Shown here in pieces: positions 47,159 through 55,785 of a stretch of DNA of 64,000 nt. The position numbers were made by a program, and so were the translations under genes. Source of the DNA: Neobacillus niacini (GTDB taxonomy: Bacteria > Bacillota > Bacilli > Bacillales > Cytobacillaceae); contig NZ_JAUSZN010000001.1 in NCBI RefSeq assembly GCF_030817595.1, positions 3,235,001 to 3,299,000 of the forward strand, given 5' to 3'. Every line of letters begins with the position of its first letter. Positions within the stretch are counted from its first letter, which is position 1. The notes beneath the pieces were generated by a model that saw only the letters and a list, made by a program, of their open reading frames with translations, was not told the DNA's origin and made no database searches.

Positions 47159-47924
47159 TTAGTTTTTTTGTCCTGTGTAGATATGAATTGCATCTCTTAG
47201 GAACACTGCTGTACCCGGCTGCTCTTTGTCATAATAAGCCGTAAACCTTTCGTCATCCACATACATTTGTGCTAGACCTGCATGGGCTTCCTTGCTGTAA
47301 TCTTTCCAATAGTAGGTTAACCATTGCTTATGGAGATCGGCTGCCTTTTGTGCTAATTCACCTGCAGGGTCACCTGTTTTAAATGCTTCAGCTAATGTAG
47401 TGTGGATTTGTTCAGCTAATGCTGTTACCTCTTGATATTGCTCCTCGGTCATGTTCATTACTTTTGCATTTGAAGCCTCAACGCTTTCCTTGCCTATATT
47501 TATCACGGATTTCCTTGCCATACTTTTTCTCGTTATCTTCAACCATCTTTTTCTTAAAGCCTTCAAATTTTTCTTTATTTGACATGGTTATTCTCCCCTC
47601 GGTAAGTGCTATTGTTTTATCGACATTGGTGATTAATAAATCTAGTTGTTCTCTTTTTTCGAGGAGTTTTTCACGATGTTCTCGCAGTGCTCTAGCACCG
47701 TCAAAGGTCGGCGCTGTTACAATCTCCTTTATGCTGTCTAAACCGACACCAAGCTCTCTATAGAACAGGATTTGCTGAAGACGGTTTACTTCCTCCTGCC
47801 CATAAATCCGATATCCTGATGAATTGATTCTTGCCGGCTTAAGAATTCCAATTTCATCATAATACCTGAGTGTTCGAGTGCTGACACCTGCGAGACTGGC
47901 TAGTTTTTGTATTGTATATTCCAT
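47159..47924 (-). pseudogene. MerR-TipAS regulator (Mta-like), frameshifted
   Basis: Two frames together form one Mta-like activator of about 250 residues. The first (47924 to 47478) has the MerR winged helix (QKLASLAGVSTRTLRYYDE) and dimerisation coiled coil. It derails at KYGKEIRDKYRQ. The second frame continues with a TipAS-type ligand domain (SNAKVMNMTEEQYQEV, HKQWLTYYWKDYSKEAHAGL) to a stop at 47159. Removing one base near 47496 restores the reading frame. Mta activates multidrug efflux genes in B. subtilis. The N-terminal half alone could still bind DNA. Confidence 0.82.
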
Positions 47925-48010
47925 GTGATCATCTCCTCATAAATTACAATACACCTTTACGCAACGTTAAGGTCAATACATTAGGTTGCCTATTTTAAAA
48001 AAAAATTAAA

Positions 48011-48043
48011 GCCAGCCATTTGTGTGGAAGACAAATGCTGGCC
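48011..48043 (-). terminator. Terminator after the AidB-like gene
   Basis: GCCAGCCATTTGT and ACAAATGCTGGC pair with one bulge; on the minus strand AATTTTTTTT follows. Confidence 0.85.
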
Positions 48044-48050
48044 AACTGTG

Positions 48051-49664
48051 TTATTCGATTTCAGCTAGAGCAACCTCCTGATATGTTTTAAAGAAGGAAT
48101 CACAATAAGTATCCCATTCCTCTGCGGCTTTCATTGAAGCCTCACTCACCTCTCCTAGAACCGGTCTTTGGAGCAAATCCTCCAGTTGATCAGAGAATTT
48201 CGCAATCGTTTCATGTGGCGCACCAATTAATACATCACGAACAAAATCAGATGGAGAATACCAGTCTGCAACTCTCTGAAAATCACGATAGATTTGAGTG
48301 AGCAGCAGATTACGTGGTCCTTCCCATTGTTCATTAACCACAACATCACGGAAAATCCTTGGCAGTGCGGAGAATTCCTCCATGACCCCGTGACCTGCAA
48401 AGACTGATATCGCCTCTCTAAGCACTTCTGCCCCCTCATTTGTTGCACATATTTTTTGGAGTAGAACCAGTTCTCGTAAGATAAATAGCTGCTTTCTTAC
48501 TTCTAATGGATGGTCAGAATTAATTCCTGGGTTTAATGGCTTCTCCAAGCGTAAGAAAAGGCCATAAATTTTAAAAGCCCCTGCAGTTGTTCGTTTCGCA
48601 GCGTTTTCAACTTTTCGCAGTTTGCTAGCAGCTAATGGATACTCTTTAACCTTTTTTCCAAAGGCTGTACGGAAGTCACCATAAAGGTTTGCTTCTCTCG
48701 ATGCTCGAAGCATAAATCCTGCACAAGCAATTCCAATTTCTAATCGGGATAAAGTAAGAACAATACCCACCGCAACGGCAATACCTTTATCCTTAGGACC
48801 AATCGGATAAGCAAGTGCACCGTTATATTGAATTTCTGCTGTTGGCAATTCAGCTGTGCCAAGTTTCCATTTTATCCGATTGATTTGGTATCCATTTCGT
48901 TTTTCCTTTTCCTTATCGCCGTGTAGCCATGCAGGAACAATAAACGTAGATACTTTATTTGAACCGGATATTTTTGCGGTTACAACAGAATAATCAGCAT
49001 GAGCTGCAGAGCAGAAAAACTTATTTCCATATAACCGATAATTTTTACCATCAGGTACCGCTTCAAGAACATTTGCAGGCAAATCAGAGCCGCCTTGAAT
49101 TTCCGTCATAAACTGCGCCCCAATCGCAAATTCGCCGTTTAGACCATCTTTTGTATGTAATAAAATTTCTTGGAGCTGTGGAATTTCAGGATTAGGGAAT
49201 TGTTCGAGAAGGGCAATTAATCCATGTGTACAAGTTAGTGGGCATGTCACGCCGCCTTCACCAATTTGGTGCGTCAACAATCTTTTCACAAAGCTTTCCC
49301 ATGGCGGCATTTTACTCGAGAAAAGGCCTTCACCAAAGACTTCTCTCTCTAACTGGTGTACCTCGAATGGCCGGACAATACGGTCAATTCGATGATTAAA
49401 AGCATCATAGTGCAGCATATAAGGACGAGCCTCTGGTCTGGCATTTCGTTCCGCTAATGTATTCCATTTCGAAGACATCCTCGGTGAAAAATCGAGGATT
49501 TTCTGATGAACCTGGTCAAACTGAGCGCCAGTATATTTCTTCACGGCTTTCTGCAAAAATGGTTCATCAGAATACCAATCTAAACTCTCACGTTTTGAAA
49601 CAAATTCATCAAAATTATAGGTATTCTTACCCCTCGTTTCCGTATCATGCGAAGTTAAACTCAT
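48051..49664 (-). CDS. Acyl-CoA dehydrogenase family protein, AidB-like
   Basis: A 537-residue flavoprotein of the acyl-CoA dehydrogenase/AidB group, longer than ordinary acyl-CoA dehydrogenases. FMTEIQGGSDLPANV near residue 185 is the FAD-side motif, and the GGVTCPLTCTHG stretch and C-terminal FAGHGVMEEFSALPRIFRD match AidB-type proteins. AidB binds DNA and is induced by alkylation in E. coli; here the role is unknown. The ATG at 49664 follows GGGGTGG; a longer frame of 31 codons upstream is unlikely. It is transcribed alone. Confidence 0.82.
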   Translation of the reverse strand: MSLTSHDTETRGKNTYNFDEFVSKRESLDWYSDEPFLQKAVKKYTGAQFDQVHQKILDFSPRMSSKWNTLAERNARPEARPYMLHYDAFNHRIDRIVRPFEVHQLEREVFGEGLFSSKMPPWESFVKRLLTHQIGEGGVTCPLTCTHGLIALLEQFPNPEIPQLQEILLHTKDGLNGEFAIGAQFMTEIQGGSDLPANVLEAVPDGKNYRLYGNKFFCSAAHADYSVVTAKISGSNKVSTFIVPAWLHGDKEKEKRNGYQINRIKWKLGTAELPTAEIQYNGALAYPIGPKDKGIAVAVGIVLTLSRLEIGIACAGFMLRASREANLYGDFRTAFGKKVKEYPLAASKLRKVENAAKRTTAGAFKIYGLFLRLEKPLNPGINSDHPLEVRKQLFILRELVLLQKICATNEGAEVLREAISVFAGHGVMEEFSALPRIFRDVVVNEQWEGPRNLLLTQIYRDFQRVADWYSPSDFVRDVLIGAPHETIAKFSDQLEDLLQRPVLGEVSEASMKAAEEWDTYCDSFFKTYQEVALAEIE

Positions 49665-49801
49665 CCTAAGCCACCCCTTTATAATAATCATAATTTTCAG
49701 TCTAATTATAACATGACCGTCACAATAAAAAGAAACAGGATCGCCATCCTGTTTCAATTATTTTCCAAACTGTCCATATGGGGTGGAAAGTGTCCACGAG
49801 T

Positions 49802-49851
<50 letters not shown>

Positions 49852-50451
49852 TTATTTGAACCAGCCTTTTTCTTTGGATTGTTTGATGGCTTCGATTCGG
49901 TTTTTGACGTCTAGTTTGTCTAGGATGGTTGAGATGTAGTTTCGGACGGTTCCTGTTTTGATGCTCAGTTGTTCTGCGATTTCTTGTGTGTTTTTGCCAT
50001 CTGCGACGAGCTCTAATACTTCTTTTTCACGATCTGTTAAAGGATTTTCTTCGGAGTATACATCATCCATAAGTTCAGGGGCGTAAATACGTTTCCCCTC
50101 CATGACACGCCGAATGGAGCTTGCCAGCTCTTCACTTGGACTATCCTTTAATAAATAGCCTCGAACGCCTGCTTTTAAAGCACGTTGAAAATAACCAGTT
50201 CGCGCAAAGGTTGTTAAGATAATCACTTTGCAATTTAGCCCTTTTATTTCTTCTGCCGCTTCTAAACCTGTTTTCCCTGGCATTTCAATATCCATAATAC
50301 ATATATCAGGCTGATGTTTTCGTACCAAGGCTACTGCTTCTTCCCCATTTGAAGCCTTGCCAACCACTTCCATGTCCTCTTCCAAATTTAGAAGTGAACC
50401 GAAGGCGCCCAACAGCATTTGCTGGTCTTCCGCTAGCACAATTCTAATCAT
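49852..50451 (-). CDS. desR: Response regulator DesR
   Basis: A 199-residue NarL/LuxR-type regulator: receiver domain with phospho-acceptor Asp54 in ICIMDIEMPG, then a helix-turn-helix (NPLTDREKEVLELVADGKNTQEIAEQL, positions about 135-190). In B. subtilis DesR-phosphate activates the des promoter when the membrane stiffens in the cold. It lies two bases after desK, and the order des-desK-desR is the same as in B. subtilis. Confidence 0.94.
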   Translation of the reverse strand: MIRIVLAEDQQMLLGAFGSLLNLEEDMEVVGKASNGEEAVALVRKHQPDICIMDIEMPGKTGLEAAEEIKGLNCKVIILTTFARTGYFQRALKAGVRGYLLKDSPSEELASSIRRVMEGKRIYAPELMDDVYSEENPLTDREKEVLELVADGKNTQEIAEQLSIKTGTVRNYISTILDKLDVKNRIEAIKQSKEKGWFK

Positions 50452-50453
50452 TT

Positions 50454-51587
50454 TTACGCCTCCTCCTTATCAGACGGCTTTACGTCATTAGGCACTCTGA
50501 TTACTAAGGTTGTGCCTTCTTTTGTTTCAAGTTCTAAGCTGCCATTAATAAATTCAAGGCGTTCTTTCATTCCTAAAAGACCGCTTCCCCTTGTGTCTTT
50601 ATCCCCTTCGTCTTTAAACACACCATTATCATGGATGGTCATCACCATTTCCTTCCACGATTGTACAAATGATATCGAGCAAGAGGTGGCACCACTATGT
50701 TTGACAACATTGTTTACTGCCTCCTTCAAGCACATACTAAGTATGTTTTCTGTCAATAAAGGAACATTTTTTATAGAAATATCCTGGTTTCCCTCGAAGT
50801 TTATTTCGGCGGCCTTCAGGATTTGTTTCACCCGGACAATCTCTTCCTTTAATCGGATTCCCCGCATCGAAGATACCATTTTTCTAACTTCACTTAACGC
50901 TGTTCTTGCGGTTTGCTGCACGTCCTTTAACTCATTCCGGGCCTGGTCCGGATCTTTTGTAATTAATCTCCTTGCTAAATCACTTTTCAAACCAATGAGT
51001 GAAAGCTTTTGGCCTAATGTATCATGAAGGTCACGGGCAATCCTCTGACGCTCCTCGAGCTTAACAAGCTCTGAAATCCGCTTATTAGCATCCTCCAATT
51101 TCTCTTCAAGCTGCCCCATTTCTTTTTTGTTATGAATATTAAATGGAAGCAGAATGACACTTACCCAAATGATGATAACAAAAGGCAATTGCTTAAGGAA
51201 AAGTTCATCCATCTGTACAATACTGAAGTTAATAGAAGCGGATGTACTAATCAAATGAATAAAATATAAGGTTAGAAACGTAACACGTTCTTTAATATTA
51301 CCGATAAAATAGGAGAGAAAAAAAGCAAAATACACATAGCTGAAAAGGCTCGTGGATGTAATCGAAATACCAATTAGGATGAAGGTCCAGAGATAAACCG
51401 GCCATCCTTTCGAAATGAATGCAATCCGGTAGAAAACGAAAAAGAGAATGGTAAGGATAATCCCAACAATTATTTTAATAGGTGAGGCTGTTTGAAAAAT
51501 AAAATAAAATGGCAATATACAAAGAATTGTCCATATATAAGGTGATATACCGCTATTTTTCTGGAATGTCATATACCTTTTTAACAT
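50454..51587 (-). CDS. desK: Thermosensor histidine kinase DesK
   Basis: A 377-residue sensor kinase, collinear with B. subtilis DesK. Five membrane segments fill about residues 15-150; the first (SPYIWTILCILPFYFIF) carries the polar-edged N-terminus linked to bilayer-thickness sensing. A parallel coiled coil (about 152-185) leads to the phospho-His188 in ARDLHDTLGQKLSL, and an ATP-binding domain follows with CLKEAVNNVVKHS and SGLLGMKER. It acts as kinase in the cold and as phosphatase in warm membranes. Confidence 0.95.
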   Translation of the reverse strand: MLKRYMTFQKNSGISPYIWTILCILPFYFIFQTASPIKIIVGIILTILFFVFYRIAFISKGWPVYLWTFILIGISITSTSLFSYVYFAFFLSYFIGNIKERVTFLTLYFIHLISTSASINFSIVQMDELFLKQLPFVIIIWVSVILLPFNIHNKKEMGQLEEKLEDANKRISELVKLEERQRIARDLHDTLGQKLSLIGLKSDLARRLITKDPDQARNELKDVQQTARTALSEVRKMVSSMRGIRLKEEIVRVKQILKAAEINFEGNQDISIKNVPLLTENILSMCLKEAVNNVVKHSGATSCSISFVQSWKEMVMTIHDNGVFKDEGDKDTRGSGLLGMKERLEFINGSLELETKEGTTLVIRVPNDVKPSDKEEA

Positions 51588-51703
51588 GAAGGAACCTCAT
51601 TTTCTGCTTTTAATAGTAATTACCTTAATATTACCACAATTCCCCTCTATCTTCATTTACTACTATTTATTCGGCCAATACCTCCATTTAGAACAGAAAA
51701 AAC

Positions 51704-51727
51704 GACAAGCCCCTATTTGGGCTTGCC
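51704..51727 (-). terminator. Terminator after des
   Basis: CAAGCCC pairs with GGGCTTG, and on the minus strand TTTTTT follows. It lies between des and desK, so desKR are probably expressed by read-through or from an own promoter. Confidence 0.8.
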
Positions 51728-51731
51728 GAAA

Positions 51732-52763
51732 TTAAGCCTTCTCCGGTCGAAGAAACTCTTTCTGTTTTTTTAATAGGACTTTAACCTCTTTAAAGCCGAC
51801 AAACTTTTTCCCCTTCTCATCCCATAGTCGAAATTTGAGTGAACTTAAGCTGGTTGCTAACGTGATGGTTGGAACAGTTTGCAGTGGCAATGTGTTATTA
51901 TGTGCCTCTTCCAGCTTATAATTAGGAACTCTCGGGCTTAAATGGTGAACATGGTGGTAACCAATATTCCCCGTCAGCCATTGTAAAATTTTCGGAAGCT
52001 TATAAAAGGAACTGCCCTCAACAGCTGCTTTTACATATTCCCAATGCTGATCTTCCTCAAAATAGGAATCCTCAAAAGTATGCTGCACATAAAAGAGCCA
52101 TATTCCCAACGAACCTGATATTAGGAAGATTGGAGCTTGGACTAATAGAAATGGCTCCCATCCAATCGTTAAGCAAAGTAACGTTATCAAAGCAGCAATT
52201 CCTGCATTGGTTATATAGGTATTCATACGTTCATTGAAGCGAGCGCCTTTTCGATTAAAGCGATTTTTAAGCAGGAATACGTAAATCGGACCGAGTCCGA
52301 ACATAACGAGTGGATTCCGATATAACCGGTATTTCAATCTTTCCCAGTTTGATGCTGCTAAGTATTCATCCACTGTCAGCACCCAGATATCTCCCGTTCC
52401 CCGCTTATCCAAGTTACTGCTTGTTGCATGGTGAACAGAATGATCGTGCTGCCATTGATGATAGGGAAAAACGGTCAATATTCCGGTAATCGTTCCAAGG
52501 ATCATGTTTGCCTTCCGATTTTTAAAAAAGGAGTGATGGCAGCAATCATGAAAAATAATGAAAGTTCTCACCAAAAATCCCGCTGCTAGTACAGAAATTC
52601 CCAATGTAAGTATGTACGATATATTTAGACTTTGATAGGCCAGAATCCACAATATTAAGAAAGGTACCAGGGTATTGATTATCTGCCATATGCTTGCTCG
52701 TAGATTTGATTTTTCATAAGGTGCAACTTGCTTTCGTAAATTCTTTTGGTTTTGTTCGATCAT
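51732..52763 (-). CDS. des: Phospholipid-linked fatty acid desaturase Des
   Basis: A 343-residue membrane desaturase, close to B. subtilis delta-5 Des, which puts a cis double bond into membrane lipid acyl chains to restore fluidity in the cold. The three di-iron His boxes are present: HDCCHHSFF near 78, HQWQHDHSVHH near 110 and YHHVHHLSPR near 285. Four to six hydrophobic helices surround them. The ATG at 52763 follows GAAGGGAA; a longer ATG seven codons upstream would contain that site. Confidence 0.95.
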   Translation of the reverse strand: MIEQNQKNLRKQVAPYEKSNLRASIWQIINTLVPFLILWILAYQSLNISYILTLGISVLAAGFLVRTFIIFHDCCHHSFFKNRKANMILGTITGILTVFPYHQWQHDHSVHHATSSNLDKRGTGDIWVLTVDEYLAASNWERLKYRLYRNPLVMFGLGPIYVFLLKNRFNRKGARFNERMNTYITNAGIAALITLLCLTIGWEPFLLVQAPIFLISGSLGIWLFYVQHTFEDSYFEEDQHWEYVKAAVEGSSFYKLPKILQWLTGNIGYHHVHHLSPRVPNYKLEEAHNNTLPLQTVPTITLATSLSSLKFRLWDEKGKKFVGFKEVKVLLKKQKEFLRPEKA

Positions 52764-52795
52764 ACTTATATTCCCTTCTTTCATTTGTTATCAAA

Positions 52796-52862
52796 ATTAT
52801 AGCCCCAATAAAACACCATTTTGTAGATATAGCTGTCATGTACCAAACATGATAAATGTCAT
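52796..52862 (-). promoter_or_regulatory. des promoter with candidate DesR operator
   Basis: A TATAAT box (52796-52801) lacks a good -35 (ACAAAA at 17 bases), as expected for an activator-dependent promoter. Upstream at 52835-52862 are overlapping inverted repeats built on TCATG/CATGA, including TCATGT-5-ACATGA (52836-52852) and ATGACATTTATCAT. This is the right place for DesR-phosphate binding. Confidence 0.6.
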
Positions 52863-52882
52863 ATTTCCCCTATTACGCAAGA

Positions 52883-52913
52883 GAGGAGAAGCTCGTGTCT
52901 CGAGCCTCTCCTC
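52883..52913. other. GC-rich hairpin between des and the DoxX gene
   Basis: GAGGAGAAGCTCG and CGAGCCTCTCCTC pair over 13 bases with one mismatch. It lies between two divergent genes, so it does not end either of them. A CCCCTTTT follows on the plus strand. Confidence 0.6.
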
Positions 52914-53029
52914 CCCTTTTGGGCAATCTTATTTTTTGCTTTCAATGTGATTATTAACCCTAAATTTTTAAAATTTACTCATGGTATGTCCCATCTATTG
53001 AATACCTTCATATTAAAGGAGGAATTGAT

Positions 53030-53395
53030 GTGAACCATTCGTTGACAACTACAAGTTTAATCCGATACGCTGTTTCATTTGTCTTTATTACATCAGGTGT
53101 GATGAAATTATTTAGTACAGAACTTGCTCAAGTGTTTATCGGTTTAGGGCTGCCTTTTCCAGATATCCTGTTGTATGTGACAGCCTTTCTAGAGATCATT
53201 TGCGGGGTACTAATTTTACTTCATCGTAGTGTTAAAAAGGCAGTGATTCCCTTAATTGGGATCATGATTGCAGCTATTCTTTTAACAAAGCTCCCACTCC
53301 TAGACAGTGGAATACTTCCATTTGCATTTAAGGCACGCTTAGATATTGTCATGTTAATACTATTATATATTCTCTATTCTAAATCACCTTCATAG
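53030..53395 (+). CDS. DoxX-family membrane protein
   Basis: A 121-residue protein with four membrane helices (about residues 8-27, 45-65, 70-88 and 98-116) and the DoxX/SURF4-like pattern RYAVSFVFITSGVMKLFS. The start is GTG with AAAGGAGGAATTGAT before it; the overlapping ATG is immediately closed by TGA. DoxX proteins are linked to quinone or thiol redox in membranes, but the role is not established. A good terminator follows. Confidence 0.85.
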   Translation: MNHSLTTTSLIRYAVSFVFITSGVMKLFSTELAQVFIGLGLPFPDILLYVTAFLEIICGVLILLHRSVKKAVIPLIGIMIAAILLTKLPLLDSGILPFAFKARLDIVMLILLYILYSKSPS

Positions 53396-53404
53396 CGGCT
53401 TTTT

Positions 53405-53440
53405 ACCAGATTGTTTTAATCAATCTGGTTATTTTTTTAT
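53405..53440 (+). terminator. Terminator after the DoxX gene
   Basis: ACCAGATTG and CAATCTGGT form a 9-bp stem with a seven-base loop, followed by TATTTTTTT. Confidence 0.9.
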
Positions 53441-53478
53441 GATAAAATGAAGAAAAATGGGGAAAGGGGGAAAGTATT

Positions 53479-54561
53479 ATTTTTATAAAAGAAAAGGTAA
53501 AAAATCTTCCCTCGACCCCCGGGGTTTATTTAATGAAGGATTCCCGCGGCTCTATTATTTATATTGGCAAGGCAAAAAATCTTAAAAGACGTGTTCAATC
53601 CTATTTCCAACAATCAAAAGCACATCCGCAAAAGATTATTAAGCTTGTTAGCAATATTCGAGATTTTGATATTTTGTTAACCGATACCGAATTTGAAGCG
53701 TTTATGCTAGAATGTAAATTAATTCGAGAGATAAAACCGCTATTTAATAAAATGATGAAAAGTCCCCAATCCTACTCCTACGTTGTGATTGATAGGGATA
53801 GAAAATATCCGGATATTGAGATCACAAACCATCGAGATGAACAGGATGGCAGACTTTATTTTGGACCCTTTCCCAGTAAAGCTAGAGTCAAAACTGCGAT
53901 AATAGGCATCAAGGAAGCCTATAAAATTCTTTGCAGCAATTCTAAGCGGCAAAATTCGCTGTGCTTGAACCATTCTATTGGGGTGTGCATCGGGATGTGC
54001 GGCGGTGGACCAGCTTTACAGGAATACCATGACATTATTGAAGATATCATTGCTTTACTTAATGGCGACAGCATGAAAGTCCTTGATGATATGAAGCAGA
54101 AAATGGATAACGCTGCCGTCGATTTTGACTTTGAGACAGCTGCGAGGTATAGAGATAGGATTGATGCCATTCAATTTCTACTTCGAAAAGAAAAGGTCAT
54201 CGAGTTTACCGAGGAAAATAAAAATATTGTGGTCCTAGAATATTTAGCTGAGGACACCTTCAAACTTTTTCTTATTAAACGCAACGAGATTCTTTTCAGT
54301 AAAATAGTTACTATTGATAATTTGGAGGTTAATCAGCTCAGCAACCTAATATCTACAACATTTATCAATACTTCTTTTCCTGCCGGCAGCTATGTAAAGA
54401 GAGATGAGATTGATGAAGCTCAAATTATTTATAACTATTTAAAAAGCAGCCTTTGCCACTATAAGACGATTCCGGATAAATGGATTCGAAACCAAAACGG
54501 TAAAACACTTGAAAAGGCAGTTACGAAATTAATATATAAAAAACAAACAGTCACAAAATAG
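53479..54561 (+). CDS. Short UvrC-like GIY-YIG nuclease, probable ATT start
   Basis: This protein has the UvrC N-terminal GIY-YIG nuclease domain (residues 1-95; IIYIGKAKNLKRRV and catalytic Glu in TEFEAFMLE), a Cys-bearing middle (CLNHSIGVCIGMCGGG) and a UVR helical-hairpin domain (about 200-240). It lacks the C-terminal RNase H-like incision and HhH domains, as E. coli Cho does. The first ATG (53533) lies inside the GIY motif, after Gly-Val-Tyr, so it cannot be the natural start. The frame is open upstream, and AAAGGGGG (53463-53470) points to ATT at 53479 or 53476. From 53479 it has 360 residues. Confidence 0.75.
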   Translation: MFIKEKVKNLPSTPGVYLMKDSRGSIIYIGKAKNLKRRVQSYFQQSKAHPQKIIKLVSNIRDFDILLTDTEFEAFMLECKLIREIKPLFNKMMKSPQSYSYVVIDRDRKYPDIEITNHRDEQDGRLYFGPFPSKARVKTAIIGIKEAYKILCSNSKRQNSLCLNHSIGVCIGMCGGGPALQEYHDIIEDIIALLNGDSMKVLDDMKQKMDNAAVDFDFETAARYRDRIDAIQFLLRKEKVIEFTEENKNIVVLEYLAEDTFKLFLIKRNEILFSKIVTIDNLEVNQLSNLISTTFINTSFPAGSYVKRDEIDEAQIIYNYLKSSLCHYKTIPDKWIRNQNGKTLEKAVTKLIYKKQTVTK

Positions 54562-54592
54562 CCCTCGTTTGTCTCCATTTGACTGCGAGGGC
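54561..54592. terminator. Hairpin between converging UvrC-like and methyltransferase genes
   Basis: GCCCTCG and CGAGGGC form a 7-bp stem with an 18-base loop. T runs are short, so it is a weak or factor-assisted terminator. Confidence 0.5.
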
Positions 54593-54595
54593 CAT

Positions 54596-55201
54596 TTAAT
54601 ATGCCAAGCGGTAAATTAAAAATCGCTCATTTGCATTATTCTCATATAAACCAGGAAGTTGAATATCTTTTATTAATTCAAATAAGGTATTGTTTTCTAA
54701 ATAGTAGATATAATCTTCAGATGGATAATATAAAATCACGTCTACTTCGCGTTTGTATTTTTCTACTGAAACCAAAATATTATTTATGATTTTCCAAAAA
54801 ATCGGTATCGTAAATGGGTTAAAAAAATAAAAACGGTTATCAAGGGGATTGATTTCATATTTTTCTGCCAAGCAGCATTGAAATTGAATCTCACCTTTAT
54901 TTTTAGCTTTTATTAGATAATTCGCTTTGTTCTCAATCGCTTCTTCGTATAGCACTTCGTTCATCTCAACTCCGGTAACAGAAGCACCAAATAGATAATG
55001 AATAAAGAAGTTGAGCCTTCCTTTTCCACAGCCAAAATCAACGATATGATCACTGCTAGTTAACTCATATTCTGCAAATAATTTTTCAAGTGCTTGGTAG
55101 GGAGTTGGCTCGTATCTGTGATAATGGAAGGATTTGTTATATCCCCTTTGATTTCCTTCCGTTTCGATATTCAAAAGTTCATCATATTTCAATTCTTTCA
55201 T
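54596..55201 (-). CDS. Class I SAM-dependent methyltransferase
   Basis: A 201-residue protein with the Rossmann SAM motif IVDFGCGKGRLNFFI near residues 53-67, motif II acidic residue in VTGVEMNE near 80, and NPF in YFFNPFTIPIF near 128. NPPY-like wording is replaced by NPF, so it could modify a small molecule or protein as well as nucleic acid. GCAGGAGCG precedes the ATG. The substrate is unknown. It is transcribed behind the oxidase genes but separated by 23 bases. Confidence 0.78.
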   Translation of the reverse strand: MKELKYDELLNIETEGNQRGYNKSFHYHRYEPTPYQALEKLFAEYELTSSDHIVDFGCGKGRLNFFIHYLFGASVTGVEMNEVLYEEAIENKANYLIKAKNKGEIQFQCCLAEKYEINPLDNRFYFFNPFTIPIFWKIINNILVSVEKYKREVDVILYYPSEDYIYYLENNTLFELIKDIQLPGLYENNANERFLIYRLAY

Positions 55202-55224
55202 TCATTCGCTCCTGCCTGACCCTT

Positions 55225-55782
55225 TTATTCATAAGCGGATGGGTCGATAAAAAAGTTATAGCCTAAGTAAACTACCATCCCAATTGCAGTTGTTAAAAAT
55301 CCCCATCCAAGAGTTACTTGCTGAATCACCAGATAGTTATTACATAATTGCACAGGTGACCAAATATATAACCAGCCTAAGCCTAAAAACAGAACGGTAA
55401 AACTAACAATGATTGAATTTTTCCCGAAAGGATTTAGCTTTTTCCAGCTGTCTCTTAAAGAAAAACCTGCTAAAAATGGTAAACTGATAAATTTAAATCC
55501 TTCAACGAGCGGAGTAGTCAACGCTTCATCCATTGTCCGCGGTAACATCCAGTATATCATGATAACTACAAATAACGTAATTCCCGGAACTCCATTGCTG
55601 TTCCACTTCTCAAAGAATCCCGAAAAACGTTTTTGGAAAAAACGGGCCATTAACATTCCTGAAATGACCAGCATCGGCATTTGCATATGCATATGAATGA
55701 CCATAACGGATTCCATAAAATTTGCAACCGGGGGGGCAACGAGGAAAATCCATAATAGTAAACCATAAAATGACTGATTCAT
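55225..55782 (-). CDS. Membrane protein of the oxidase cluster, function unknown
   Basis: A 185-residue protein with about five hydrophobic helices. The first two flank a His/Met-rich segment (VIHMHMQMPMLV, near residues 28-39) that could bind copper. It starts three bases after the SCO stop with GGGGAGGAG inside the SCO gene, so the two are cotranscribed. With its place beside ba3 oxidase and SCO genes it may help copper insertion or oxidase assembly, but I know no family function. Confidence 0.7.
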   Translation of the reverse strand: MNQSFYGLLLWIFLVAPPVANFMESVMVIHMHMQMPMLVISGMLMARFFQKRFSGFFEKWNSNGVPGITLFVVIMIYWMLPRTMDEALTTPLVEGFKFISLPFLAGFSLRDSWKKLNPFGKNSIIVSFTVLFLGLGWLYIWSPVQLCNNYLVIQQVTLGWGFLTTAIGMVVYLGYNFFIDPSAYE

Positions 55783-55785
55783 AGC

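Noticed and set aside
53740..54170. Minus-strand frames opposite the UvrC-like gene
   Set aside because: They are antisense to conserved GIY-YIG and UVR domain sequence.
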